From positions 1-64,000 of the forward strand of contig JALHOE010000004.1 of assembly GCA_022843175.1 (NCBI GenBank): 64,000 bases of DNA, in the 5' to 3' direction. Shown here piece after piece: positions 43,830-52,146 of the stretch. The stretch comes from Deltaproteobacteria bacterium. Its GTDB lineage: Bacteria; Myxococcota_A; Polyangia; Polyangiales; JADJMO01. Numbering within the stretch: position 1 is the stretch's first letter; each line of letters opens with the position of its first letter. The notes under the pieces are model-generated. The model saw only the letters and a list, made by a program, of their open reading frames with translations. It made no database searches and was not told the origin of the DNA. Made by a program: the position numbers and the translations under genes.

Positions 43830-44762
43830 GTGGCCAGCGTCGCCTTCCTCGGGAACCTCGTCGCCGCGACAGCGCGCGTCGCAGCGCGGCGTAGCAGGCG
43901 AGGTCCGGCGCGGCCCTCGTGGTCGTTCGGGTTCGAGGTCGTGGCCACGGCGCTCAAGTCGCGCGCCGCCGCGATCGCCAAGCTCGACTGGCAGGCGCAG
44001 CGCCGCGCGTGGGCGTCCATGTCCGCACCCGCGCCCGTCCTGCGGCAGATCGTGCGCGAGAAGGCCGAGGTCGCCGGCCTCCGCGCCGAGTGGTTCAGCC
44101 CGCGCGGGGGGGCCACGCTCGAGCCGGTGATCCTCTACATACACGGCGGCTCGTTCATCTACGGCTCCATCGAATCGCACCGGGAGCTCATCGCGCGGCT
44201 CGCCCTCGCCTGCTCCGCCCGCGTGTGCGCGATCGAATACCGGCTCGCGCCCGAGCACCCGTTCCCCGCCGCGTTCGACGACGCGCGCGCCGCCTATCGC
44301 GCCCTCGCAGCCGAGCACCGCGTCGTGGTCGCGGGCGACTCCGCCGGCGGCAACCTCGCGGCGGCGCTCGGTCTCTTCGAGCGGCCGCTCTGCTGCGTGC
44401 TGTTCTCGCCGTGGGTCGACCTCGCCGCGCGCGGCGGCTCGCTCGAGTCCCACGAGCCCTTCGACTACGCCACGCCCGAGGACTTCGTGCGCTGGGCCGA
44501 CTGCTACCTCGCGGGCGCTGATGCCCGCGATCCACGCGCCTCACCGCGCTTCGGCGACCTCTCCGCGTTGCCGCGCACGCTCGTGGTCCTCGGCGGCGCC
44601 GAGATGCTCGCCGATCAGGTCCACGACTTCGTCGCGGCGAGCGGCGCCGAGCTCTACGAGGCGCCGGACCAGATCCATAACTTTCCTATGTTCGCGGGGA
44701 TGTTCCCCGAGTGCGCCGACGCGTTCGCCCGCATCGGCGCGTTCGTCAGAGCGTCTGCATAG
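43830..44762 (+). CDS. HSL-type alpha/beta-hydrolase (esterase)
   Basis: The 310-aa protein has the oxyanion motif HGGSFIYGSIESH (near residue 104) and the nucleophile motif AGDSAGGNLAAAL (near 169), which mark the hormone-sensitive-lipase family of esterases. The acidic and His residues of the triad are in LGGAEMLADQVHDF and APDQIHNFPMF. There is no signal peptide, although the N-terminus is hydrophobic and basic. The GTG at 43830 is used. It overlaps the convergent metallo-hydrolase by 17 bp and follows the MATE gene by 33 bp. Confidence 0.9.
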   Translation: MASVAFLGNLVAATARVAARRSRRGPARPSWSFGFEVVATALKSRAAAIAKLDWQAQRRAWASMSAPAPVLRQIVREKAEVAGLRAEWFSPRGGATLEPVILYIHGGSFIYGSIESHRELIARLALACSARVCAIEYRLAPEHPFPAAFDDARAAYRALAAEHRVVVAGDSAGGNLAAALGLFERPLCCVLFSPWVDLAARGGSLESHEPFDYATPEDFVRWADCYLAGADARDPRASPRFGDLSALPRTLVVLGGAEMLADQVHDFVAASGAELYEAPDQIHNFPMFAGMFPECADAFARIGAFVRASA

Positions 44763-45444
44763 CCGCGCGCAGCGTCTCGCGGTCGCCCACCGCGCCGTGC
44801 GCGACGATCACCCGGCGGAGGTCGGGGAGCTCCGCGAGCCGCGCGAGGTTCGCGCGATACGCCTGCTTGTCCTTCACCAGCATCAGCTTGCCGATCCGCG
44901 TGACGCGCGGGCCCGGCTTGCTGCCCATGAGCTCGTGGTAGACGAAGCCCCACAGGCCGGGGAAGCGCGCGGGGAGGTTGAAGATCGCGTCGGCGAAGAC
45001 CAGCGTGAGCCCGTCCCTCGAGCGAACGTGCATCACGCCCTCCTGGCCGCGCACGCCGTCGAGCATCTCGAACTTCACGACGTCGTCGGCGGGGAACTCG
45101 TCGAACGTGAGATCGACCGGCACGACCTTCTCAACGCTCTTGCGACCGCCCGCCGGCGCGATGACCTTCACGCCCGGATACTTCGCGCGATACGCGGCCG
45201 CATCGAGCCGATGCCAGCCGTTGGGCACCACGAGGTAGCGCACCGGCCCGAGGAGCTCGAGCGCTGCGTGGTCGTCGAGCGTGATGCCGTTGTGGACCAC
45301 GAGGCCGCCGTCGGCCATGCGCGCGATCGTCATCACGCGCCGGAGCTTCATGCGGGGGATGTCGCCCTCGACGCGCCAGAGGTTCTCCGCGAGCTGCTCG
45401 AGCGGTTGCTCCGCTCGGGATTGAGTGAGGGGGCCGGCGGTCAT
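44746..45444 (-). CDS. Metallo-beta-lactamase-fold-like protein (DUF4336-like)
   Basis: The 232-aa protein starts at an ATG at 45444 with LEQLAENLWRVEGDIPRMKL near the front. It continues VHNGITLDDHAALELLGPVR and YLVVPNGWHRLDAAAYRAKY, a region typical of DUF4336 proteins, a lactamase-fold group with a partly reduced metal site. The later FVYHELMGSKPGPRVTRIG matches the same group. The hydrolytic substrate is unknown. It is joined to the upstream cyclase-like gene by an ATGA overlap. A broken copy of its N-terminus occurs at 4237-4399. Confidence 0.75.
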   Translation of the reverse strand: MTAGPLTQSRAEQPLEQLAENLWRVEGDIPRMKLRRVMTIARMADGGLVVHNGITLDDHAALELLGPVRYLVVPNGWHRLDAAAYRAKYPGVKVIAPAGGRKSVEKVVPVDLTFDEFPADDVVKFEMLDGVRGQEGVMHVRSRDGLTLVFADAIFNLPARFPGLWGFVYHELMGSKPGPRVTRIGKLMLVKDKQAYRANLARLAELPDLRRVIVAHGAVGDRETLRAAMQTL

Positions 45445-46046
45445 GCCCGGAGGAGGTAGTACCTCGAGGGCACACCGCCAAGGCTCACCGTGCGCTCCTC
45501 GGCCTCGAGCGCGGAGCCCTCGCGGAGGAGCTGGTCGTACGCGGACTGCGACACCAGGATCTCGCGCTTGCCCGCGACGTCCTCGCCGAGCTTGAACGCG
45601 ACGTTCACCTCGTCGCCGAAGACGTCGTCGGTCAGCTCGATCACGCGGCCGAAGCCGATGCCGATGCACGGGTACACCCGCTCGTCCTCGGTGAGCTGCG
45701 CGTCGAGCGCGCGCGTGCCCTCGACGACCTCCCGCGCGGCGGCGATCGCGTCGCTCACCCGCTCGAAGGAGTAGATGAGGTTGTCGGCCTCGCGCTTCAC
45801 GCACCGCCCGCCGCGCGCCGCGAGGAGCGGCATCGCCAGGCGGCTCGAGCGGCGGAAGACCGCGAGAAAGTGGAGGATTCCGTGCTTGCGCGTGAGACGA
45901 GTGAAGCCGGAGAGATCGCTCACGAAGATCGCGCGCTCGACCCCGCAGCGCTCCCACACCTCGGCGTCGACGGCGGCCGCCGCGCTGGGCTCGTCGAGAC
46001 GCCGCTCAATCAGCTGGAAGAGCTCTTCGCGAGACAGGCTCGGCAT
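45441..46046 (-). CDS. Class III nucleotidyl-cyclase-homology protein, atypical active site
   Basis: The 201-aa single-domain protein has the class III cyclase pattern: the first metal-binding Asp in FVSDLSGFTRLTRKHG (near residue 43), the second in KREADNLIYSFE (near 87), and FGDEVNVAFKLGEDVAGKRE for the catalytic Asn-x-x-x-Arg motif. The Asn is present but the Arg position reads Lys (AFKLGE), and the usual G-D-G is E-A-D. The protein may have weak, altered or no cyclase activity. Its stop overlaps the next gene's start (ATGA). A signal-responsive partner for the metallo-hydrolase is conceivable. Confidence 0.78.
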   Translation of the reverse strand: MPSLSREELFQLIERRLDEPSAAAAVDAEVWERCGVERAIFVSDLSGFTRLTRKHGILHFLAVFRRSSRLAMPLLAARGGRCVKREADNLIYSFERVSDAIAAAREVVEGTRALDAQLTEDERVYPCIGIGFGRVIELTDDVFGDEVNVAFKLGEDVAGKREILVSQSAYDQLLREGSALEAEERTVSLGGVPSRYYLLRA

Positions 46047-46081
46047 GGACGCAAGCGTAACCCGAGGTTAGACGCCTCGGC

Positions 46082-46486
46082 ATGAGCTCGACGCATCCCC
46101 ACTTCGAAGACCGCGGTCTCAAGTGGCACACCAAGCTGGCCGATGCCCTGGCCGAGGCCAAACGCGACAACAAGCACGTCCTCATCGAGTACGGCCGCGA
46201 GGCCTGCGCCAACTGCCGCGCGCTCGTGCAAAACGTGATGCCCCACCCGCAGATCAAGGCCGAGCTCGAGAAGAAGTTCGTGCTCCTCGCCACCGACTGC
46301 GACAGCCCGGAGCCCGAGGTCCGCGCGATCGGGGCCAAGCACATGTCCCACGCCCGCTCGCTCCCCTTCGTGATGTACCTGCGGAGCGACGGCTCGTTCG
46401 TCTTCGGCACCCAGGGCGGCCGCGATCCGCACGCCTTCTCCCACGACCTCTTGCACGGCGGCGAAGACGCCGGCCACCATCATTGA
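46082..46486 (+). CDS. Thioredoxin-like protein, C-A-N-C motif
   Basis: The 134-aa cytoplasmic protein has a thioredoxin-like fold: [20 protein letters not shown] carries the redox pair CANC (about 42 and 45), and [13 protein letters not shown] contains the cis-Pro-like strand. The fold matches thioredoxin-family members that lack a signal. A His-rich tail (DAGHHH) could bind metal. It is separated from serC by only 2 bp, so the two are one operon. It probably acts as a general disulfide reductase or peroxidase partner. Confidence 0.8.
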   Translation: MSSTHPHFEDRGLKWHTKLADALAEAKRDNKHVLIEYGREACANCRALVQNVMPHPQIKAELEKKFVLLATDCDSPEPEVRAIGAKHMSHARSLPFVMYLRSDGSFVFGTQGGRDPHAFSHDLLHGGEDAGHHH

Positions 46487-46488
46487 CC

Positions 46489-47571
46489 ATGAAGCGCGTT
46501 CACAACTTCAACGCCGGTCCGTCTGCGCTCCCCCTCTCCGCGCTCGAGCTCGCGCGCGACGAGCTGCTCGACTTCGAGGGGAGCGGCATGTCGATCATGG
46601 AGCACTCGCACCGCGGCAAGGAGTACGAGCGCGTCCACGACGAGGTGCTCTCCTCGCTGCGTGAGCTCCTCGCGGTCCCCGACAGCCACGACATCCTCCT
46701 GCTCCAGGGCGGCGCGCACCAACAGTTCGCGCAGATCCCGATGAACCTGCTCCGCCCCGGGCAGAGCGCCGACTACGTGATCACCGGCGGCTGGTCCGAG
46801 CGCGCCCTCGACGAGGCGAAGAACTGCGGCACCGTGCGGGTGGCCTGCACCACCCAGGTCGACAAGGTCTACCGCCGCGTCCCCACGGAGAGCGAGCTGC
46901 AGCTCGACCCCAACGCCGCGTACGTGCACATCACGTCCAACAACACCCTGTTCGGCACGCAGTGGCAGACGTTCCCCAAGACGTCCGCGCCGCTCGTCGC
47001 CGACATGTCGAGCGACATCATGTCGCGTCCGCTCGACGTCGCGCAGTTCGGCCTCATCTACGCCGGCGCGCAGAAGAACATCGGCCCCTCGGGCATCACC
47101 GTGGTCATCATCCGCAAGGACCTGGTGGCGAGCGCCCGCACCGACATCCCCAAGATCTTCCGCTACAGCACCCACGCCAAGGAGCGCTCGCTCTACCACA
47201 CCCCGCCCACCTTCTCGGTCTACCTCGCGCGCAACGTGCTCCGGTGGATCAAGGGCCTCGGCGGCCTCTCGGCGATCGAGCAGCGCAACCGCGAGAAGAC
47301 CGACGTCCTCTACGCCACCATCGACGCGCACCCCGAGCTCTATCGCGCGCCGGTCGAGAAGGCGTCGCGCTCGCGCATGAACATCGTGTTCACGCTCCCG
47401 AGCGAGGACCTCGAGAAGCGCTTCCTCGCCGAGGCGCAGAAGCGCGAGCTCATCGGCCTCAAGGGCCACCGCTCCGTCGGCGGCATCCGCGTGAGCACCT
47501 ACAACGCGGTGGAGCTCGCGTCCGTGAAGGTGCTCTGCGAGTTCATGAACGAGTTCGCGAAGACGGCCTGA
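46489..47571 (+). CDS. serC: Phosphoserine aminotransferase
   Basis: The 360-aa protein is full length for Ser[21 protein letters not shown] at the start, [34 protein letters not shown], and the PLP lysine in [13 protein letters not shown] (near 194). It converts 3-phosphohydroxypyruvate and glutamate into phosphoserine and 2-oxoglutarate in serine synthesis and also serves pyridoxine synthesis. The ATG at 46489 follows the thioredoxin-like gene by 2 bp. No serA or serB is in the window. Confidence 0.96.
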   Translation: MKRVHNFNAGPSALPLSALELARDELLDFEGSGMSIMEHSHRGKEYERVHDEVLSSLRELLAVPDSHDILLLQGGAHQQFAQIPMNLLRPGQSADYVITGGWSERALDEAKNCGTVRVACTTQVDKVYRRVPTESELQLDPNAAYVHITSNNTLFGTQWQTFPKTSAPLVADMSSDIMSRPLDVAQFGLIYAGAQKNIGPSGITVVIIRKDLVASARTDIPKIFRYSTHAKERSLYHTPPTFSVYLARNVLRWIKGLGGLSAIEQRNREKTDVLYATIDAHPELYRAPVEKASRSRMNIVFTLPSEDLEKRFLAEAQKRELIGLKGHRSVGGIRVSTYNAVELASVKVLCEFMNEFAKTA

Positions 47572-47628
47572 GAGCGGGCACGCAACCGCCGTCGTGATTC
47601 GGTCGATGGGCTCATGGAGGTAACCCCC

Positions 47629-48225
47629 ATGGACCCGATCACAACGACGAAACCCTACCAACCCCCGCCTCGTTCGCCCGAGCCCGCGCCGGAGCAGAAG
47701 AAGCCAAAGTCGGACGGCCCGACCGGCAACGCGATCCTCGATGCGTTGCCGCCGGCGGCGACGTCGACGGAGAAGGCGTCCATCAAGGACTTCGCGCTCA
47801 AGAACCTAGCGCCGCCGCCGAAGCAGGACGCGCCCGCCGAGCGGTCGCCCATCGGTCACGTACTCGTCGACAAGCTGACCCCGAAGCAGACCTGGCAGGA
47901 CAAGCTGGACGAGGCGCGCCGCTCGTCGAACCCCAACGCGACGATCGGGCCGATCGTGGCAAACATGAGCGCTTCGGGCACGACCTCGGAGGAGAAGGCG
48001 GCGGCCGTGCGCGAGAAGGAGTGCAAGGCCGCGTCTGACACGGCAAAGAAGATCCCGATCGTTGGCGTCCCGCTCGCCAACGAGCTCCCCGCGGAGTGCC
48101 TCCCCGCAGCCAAATCGCCGTTCGGCGTGCTGCCGGGCATTCCCGTCGAGAAGCCGTCGGGCACCGCGCTGCCGAACACGTCCAAAGAGGGTGGGGATCT
48201 GCCGTGGACGCCGATGAAGATGTGA
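47629..48225 (+). CDS. Proline/lysine-rich protein of unknown function
   Basis: From the ATG at 47629, with GGAGGT about 10 bp before it, the product is 198 aa. The N-terminus is disordered (KPYQPPPRSPEPAPEQKKPK). Later parts form short helices (STEKASIKDFALKNLAPPPK; QTWQDKLDEARRSSNPNATI) and a Cys-containing segment (AAAVREKECKAASDTAKKIP). No signal or membrane segment is present. Its stop overlaps the next gene by four bases. The pair has no recognised function. Confidence 0.6.
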   Translation: MDPITTTKPYQPPPRSPEPAPEQKKPKSDGPTGNAILDALPPAATSTEKASIKDFALKNLAPPPKQDAPAERSPIGHVLVDKLTPKQTWQDKLDEARRSSNPNATIGPIVANMSASGTTSEEKAAAVREKECKAASDTAKKIPIVGVPLANELPAECLPAAKSPFGVLPGIPVEKPSGTALPNTSKEGGDLPWTPMKM

Positions 48226-48632
48226 TCGTCCGACCACGGCGCGGTCTCCTCGAGCGTGTTCTCACGCATCGCTTCTGGGAAGGAGCGCCGGACACGCTGC
48301 GGGGGCTCCTCTGTCTGCTCTCGTCGCCGCTGCGGATACTCCGCGACCTCGGACGTGCGGAACGTCGGCGCTCGGTGCGGCGACCCGACGTGATCGTCTC
48401 GCAGACGGCGCTCGAGCTACGCGATGAGACGGGTCGACAGAGCTTCAGGGCGCCGGTGGGGTTCTCCGCTCACCCGCTCTACGGCGGCGGCGCACGCGTC
48501 GTCGCCGCGCTCGAAGACGGAACGCGGGTGGAGCTTCCCGTTGGGGAGCTCAACGTCGCAGAGGCCGACGAGACGGCGACTCGCCTGGAAGCACGTCTCC
48601 GCGACGGGACCGTCGAAGGACGCTATCGCTGA
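48222..48632 (+). CDS. Small protein translationally coupled to the preceding gene
   Basis: A GTG at 48222 overlaps the previous stop (GTGA), giving 136 aa; an in-frame GTG at 48204 is also possible. The N-terminus has a hydrophobic helix (APDTLRGLLCLLSSPLRIL) that could bind a membrane. The rest is beta (SQTALELRDETGRQSFRAPV; ARVVAALEDGTRVELPVGEL). It is likely to partner the 47629 protein. No family is recognised. Confidence 0.6.
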   Translation: MIVRPRRGLLERVLTHRFWEGAPDTLRGLLCLLSSPLRILRDLGRAERRRSVRRPDVIVSQTALELRDETGRQSFRAPVGFSAHPLYGGGARVVAALEDGTRVELPVGELNVAEADETATRLEARLRDGTVEGRYR

Positions 48633-48635
48633 CCC

Positions 48636-48845
48636 TCACCAGCCGCCGACGAGCACGAGCGTGTCGCAGTCGCCGCACATCCACGCGGTGCCATCGAGGC
48701 GCGGTGTGACGGGCTCTTGGCCCTCGGCAACGAACGAGAGGTCGTGAACGAGGCCGCGATCGAGTCGATCGAGCACGGCCGGGAGTCTCCCCGCGATCGA
48801 GGTCTTGCCGAGCTTCATGTGCACGCCGCACTTCGGGCAGTCCAT
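48636..48845 (-). CDS. Small zinc-ribbon protein
   Basis: The 69-aa protein has two CxxC pairs, MDCPKCGVHM at the start and WMCGDCDTLVLV at the end, bracketing a beta segment. The pattern is that of a zinc ribbon used to bind nucleic acid or protein. The stop is 3 bp from the end of the convergent gene. The ATG at 48845 is the only start. Confidence 0.75.
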   Translation of the reverse strand: MDCPKCGVHMKLGKTSIAGRLPAVLDRLDRGLVHDLSFVAEGQEPVTPRLDGTAWMCGDCDTLVLVGGW

Positions 48846-48910
48846 CCGCGGACGCTATCACGTCGAGCGATTCGGCCTCCACGCAACTGGTTCCCTCCGC
48901 CGGTCGACAG

Positions 48911-49037
48911 GGTGCACGGGGCGTTGACCCTCGCGATAGGCATCGCGGTGCTCGCCACGCATCGTTCGAGCGTCACCGTGGATGGCAAGCCCATCGCGCG
49001 TCGCTTCGACCTCGCGACGGGTTCGTTCGTGTTCTGA
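48911..49037 (+). pseudogene. Possible C-terminal remnant
   Basis: The plus strand reads VHGALTLAIGIAVLATHRSS and then VTVDGKPIARRFDLATGSFV to a stop. It looks like a membrane helix with a short soluble end but has no convincing start and overlaps no other gene. It may be the tail of a lost gene. Confidence 0.3.
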
Positions 49038-49079
49038 CCGTTAGAGTTTGCGGGTGACCACGCCGCGATCCAACTTGCG

Positions 49080-49847
49080 TCACTTCACCGCAGCGAGGCG
49101 CTCCACGGCTTGGCGCAGCGCCTCGGCGTCGAGGTCCTGGAACAGGGCGGTCGCGGCGATGTGCTCGCCGAGCTTGAACTTCACGCGCTCGGAGTTGGTG
49201 GCGTCGACGTCGGCGGCGCAGACGACCGCGTGCTTGTCGTGATCGTAGAGGTAGCCGCGGCCCTTCAACCGACCGGGCGTGAAGCTGTGCGTCGCTTCGT
49301 CGGCGAGGGGCGGCTTCCACTCCTCGCGCACGAGCACGAGGTCCCACGTCAACCTGATCGCGTCGAGCTTCCGCGCGTCCTCGAGGAAGCTCTCGAGGGT
49401 GCTCGAGCCCTCTACCGATCCGGCCTTGCGTGCGAGGTCGCGCGGGCTCGCCGCCTCCAGCGTCGGCAGGTCGTGCTGTGCGACGGTCGTCATGTTCTGC
49501 AGGAAGGCCATTCCCCCGACCGCAGCGTTGACGGCCGCGGTGCCGTTGTCGAACGAGGTCTTGGCCTGCCCGTTCATCTCCGGCGGCAACGGCACGTGAA
49601 TCGGGCACGGGCCCTCGGCGCTCGGCTTGCTCTCGTCCGCCTTGGTCAGCGCCGCGCGCACCTCGCGCATCGCGGCGTCGGCGCGCTTCTTCGCGGCGTC
49701 GATGTGGGGGCGCGCGGCGTCGCTCTTCTTCTGCGCGTCGGACTCCTCGTGTCGTTTCCACGCGTGGAGAAACCCGCGCCACGCCACGACCGGCACCGCG
49801 AGGATCGCGACGAGCACCCAGACCGAGCTCTTCCCCGATGCAGTCAC
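49080..49847 (-). CDS. Membrane-anchored protein of unknown function
   Basis: The 255-aa protein has one N-terminal membrane helix (SVWVLVAILAVPVVAWRGFL) and then a long, highly charged helical section (EESDAQKKSDAARPHIDAAK to RAALTKADESKPS). The second half is mixed (NGQAKTSFDNGTAAVNAAVG; GYLYDHDKHAVVCAADVDAT). The coiled section may dimerise. No family is recognised. It overlaps no neighbour and has its own promoter region. Confidence 0.68.
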   Translation of the reverse strand: MTASGKSSVWVLVAILAVPVVAWRGFLHAWKRHEESDAQKKSDAARPHIDAAKKRADAAMREVRAALTKADESKPSAEGPCPIHVPLPPEMNGQAKTSFDNGTAAVNAAVGGMAFLQNMTTVAQHDLPTLEAASPRDLARKAGSVEGSSTLESFLEDARKLDAIRLTWDLVLVREEWKPPLADEATHSFTPGRLKGRGYLYDHDKHAVVCAADVDATNSERVKFKLGEHIAATALFQDLDAEALRQAVERLAAVK

Positions 49848-49956
49848 GCGCCGGAGGATACCCCGCCGTTGGTCCCGCGCGCCGTGGACGATTCCCGGGG
49901 TGCGAACGAGGTGAGGTGAGGACCGTCTCGAGGGTGGGAGCTAGGATGCCCTCGCG

Positions 49957-51034
49957 ATGGGCGAGCCGATCGAGAGCTTGTGGGCGACCGCCCAGCGCGG
50001 CTTCGACGCCAACGACGTGGACGTCTCCGCCGCGCTCCCGCACGTCTCGCTCGAGCAGCCACACCTCGAGCTCCTCGCGCTGCGTCGCCGACCACGACAT
50101 CGACGAGCCGGTGTTCGAGCAGCGCGTCGTCGGCGTGCGGGTCAAGGACCGAACGACGGGCGAGACGCGCGTCCTCGATGCCGAGCTCGTGGTCGACACC
50201 TCCGGCCGCGGCTCGCGCGCGCCGCAGTGGCTCGAACGGTGGGGCCACGGCGGAGTGAGCGAGTCGATCGTCAAGTGCAACATCGGGTACACGACCTGCG
50301 AATTCCCTCGAACCGCCGGTGAGTTTCGCGACTCGATCGGCGGCGTGGTGATCGGCACGCCGCCCAAGGAAAAGCGGGGCGGCGCGTGCTTCGCCGTCGA
50401 GGGAAAGCGATGGGTCGTCACGTTGTTCGGCGCGCTCGGCGACCACCCACCCACCGACCTCGCCGGCTTTCGCGAGTTCGCGCGGTCGCTGCCCACGCAC
50501 GAGATCTTCGATCTGGTCCGCGAACGCGAGCCGCTCGGCCCCGCGCACGTCTACAAGTTCCCCGCGAACCAGCGGCGTCACTACGAGAAGCTCGCCTCGT
50601 TCCCCGAGGGGTTCCTCGTGCTCGGCGACGCGATGTGCAGCTTCAACCCCGTGTACGGTCAGGGCATGTCGGTCGCGCTGCTCGAGGCGCGCGCCCTCGA
50701 CGATCTACTCAAGGAGAGCCGGCGCGAGCTCGCGCGACGCTACTTCTCGCGGGCCAACGCGATCATCGAGATCCCGTGGACGATCGCCACCGGTGAGGAC
50801 CTGCGCTACCCCGAGGTCGAGGGCCCGCGTCCGCCGGGGTTCTCGATCATCAATCGCTACATGGAGCGCGCGCATCGAGCAGCAACGATCGACGTCGTCG
50901 TGCTCCGCAGGTTCTTCGAGGTCGCGAACCTGCTGCGCGCTCCCACCGCGATGCTCTCGCCCGAGATCGCCTACCGGGTGCTCCTCGGCGGACGCCGCAG
51001 CGCGCCCCCGCCCGCGCCCGCGCCGCGGGCGTAG
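49957..51034 (+). pseudogene. N-terminally truncated FAD-dependent monooxygenase fused to an unrelated start
   Basis: From about 50085 the frame reads ADHDIDEPVFEQRVVGVRVK and onwards as a flavoprotein monooxygenase: the middle sheet (GGVVIGTPPKEKRGGACFAV) and the FAD ribityl-contact motif LVLGDAMCSFNPVYGQGMSV are intact. The N-terminal GxGxxG nucleotide fold and substrate cap are missing. Upstream in another frame there is a start-like piece, MGEPIESLWATAQRGFDAND (from 49957), that does not belong to this family. A deletion with frameshift has joined them. The product cannot bind FAD normally. It ends 2 bp before the convergent Rieske gene. Confidence 0.72.
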
Positions 51035-51036
51035 CG

Positions 51037-52068
51037 TCAGCTCGCGGGCTCCGGGGGCGGCCCCGCCTCGGCCCCGTCGCCCTCGCCACTCGCGTAGAAC
51101 TGTCGGCACCACTTGCGATAGCGCCCCACGGGGCCGTCCCCATCGGCGAGGAGCGGGCGGCGGATGTGGCGCTTGTTCTCCCAGATCTCTCGGTCCTGCA
51201 TCACGTCGGCGCGGTAGTGGCGCATCGTTGCCGGCGCGATCAAGTGGTCGACGACGGCGCGCGGCAACCACCCGAGCCCGCGCCTCGAGCCCTCCGATTT
51301 TCGCAGCGCCACGCCGAGGCGAAGCGCCGTCTGGCCGTCGCCGAGCGCCGTGGGAAGCACGAAGTGCCGGAGCGAGAGCCCGAGTCCCTCGACGTTGGCA
51401 TCGACGTACGAGAACCCGAGTCCCCACACGAAGACCGCGATGTCGACGCGGATGTCCCTCGCCCACCCGGGGAAGCCGCTCGGACGCGTGAACGAATAAC
51501 GAGTGTGGAGGCGCGGCCCATCGACCTCGAGGGCCCGGAGCTGCACGTCGCGGTACCCGTGCACGAAGGGGAAGTGCCCGAGATCGACGCTGTTCTCGGT
51601 GGTCTCCTGGGGGTGCGTGCGCAACACCGAGAGGTGGCGCTGGAGCGGACTCCAGCCCGCTGCGTCGAGCACGGGCGGCGTCCACGACGGGGGTCGCCCG
51701 CTCGGGTGATACCAAGCGAAGAGCCACCCGCCGCTGCGGTGCGTGGGCAGCGACACGAGCCGCGCCGCCGGTGGTGGCTTGGTGCCGTAGCCCGTGGCCA
51801 CACACGCCCCGTTGCGGTCGAAGCGGAAGCCGTGGAACGGGCATTCGAGCGTGCCCTCGCGCACGCAACCCCCGTAGCCCATGTGGGCACCGAGGTGCGG
51901 ACAGTGGGCGGAGACCACGGCGGGCTCACCGCGGGCGTCGCGGAAGGCGACGTAGTCTGCGCCGGCGAGCCTGCATCGGACCGGCCGGTCCGCGAGGAGC
52001 TCGTCGTCGGCAGCGACGGCGAACCAACCAGAGGGATACGGGAGCTCGGCCGGGTCGGAGCCAATCAC
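51037..52068 (-). CDS. Rieske non-heme iron oxygenase
   Basis: The 343-aa protein has an N-terminal Rieske domain, with 2Fe-2S ligands in SAHCPHLGAHMG (near residue 54) and LECPFHGFRF (near 76). A catalytic domain follows with the mononuclear-iron motif TENSVDLGHFPFVHG (near 158: N-x2-D-x4-H pattern). The layout matches steroid or sterol-directed Rieske oxygenases such as KshA/cholesterol-7-desaturase types. It would need a reductase, which is not in the window. The broken monooxygenase next door could be a former partner. The start at 52068 is clear. Confidence 0.9.
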   Translation of the reverse strand: MIGSDPAELPYPSGWFAVAADDELLADRPVRCRLAGADYVAFRDARGEPAVVSAHCPHLGAHMGYGGCVREGTLECPFHGFRFDRNGACVATGYGTKPPPAARLVSLPTHRSGGWLFAWYHPSGRPPSWTPPVLDAAGWSPLQRHLSVLRTHPQETTENSVDLGHFPFVHGYRDVQLRALEVDGPRLHTRYSFTRPSGFPGWARDIRVDIAVFVWGLGFSYVDANVEGLGLSLRHFVLPTALGDGQTALRLGVALRKSEGSRRGLGWLPRAVVDHLIAPATMRHYRADVMQDREIWENKRHIRRPLLADGDGPVGRYRKWCRQFYASGEGDGAEAGPPPEPAS

Positions 52069-52146
52069 CGGGACGACCCTATCACCGCTTGCCCGCTCCG
52101 CTACGGCCCTTGGCGAAGCGTCCCGTTCCCAGCGGCATCGCGCGGG

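Noticed and set aside
42222-44453. 743-codon minus-strand open frame
   Set aside because: It is antisense to the MATE and esterase genes, which have clear family motifs; its translation is low-complexity Arg/Glu/Asp.
44078-44544. Additional genes inside the esterase region
   Set aside because: Other frames there lack family motifs, starts with ribosome sites and plausible codon use.
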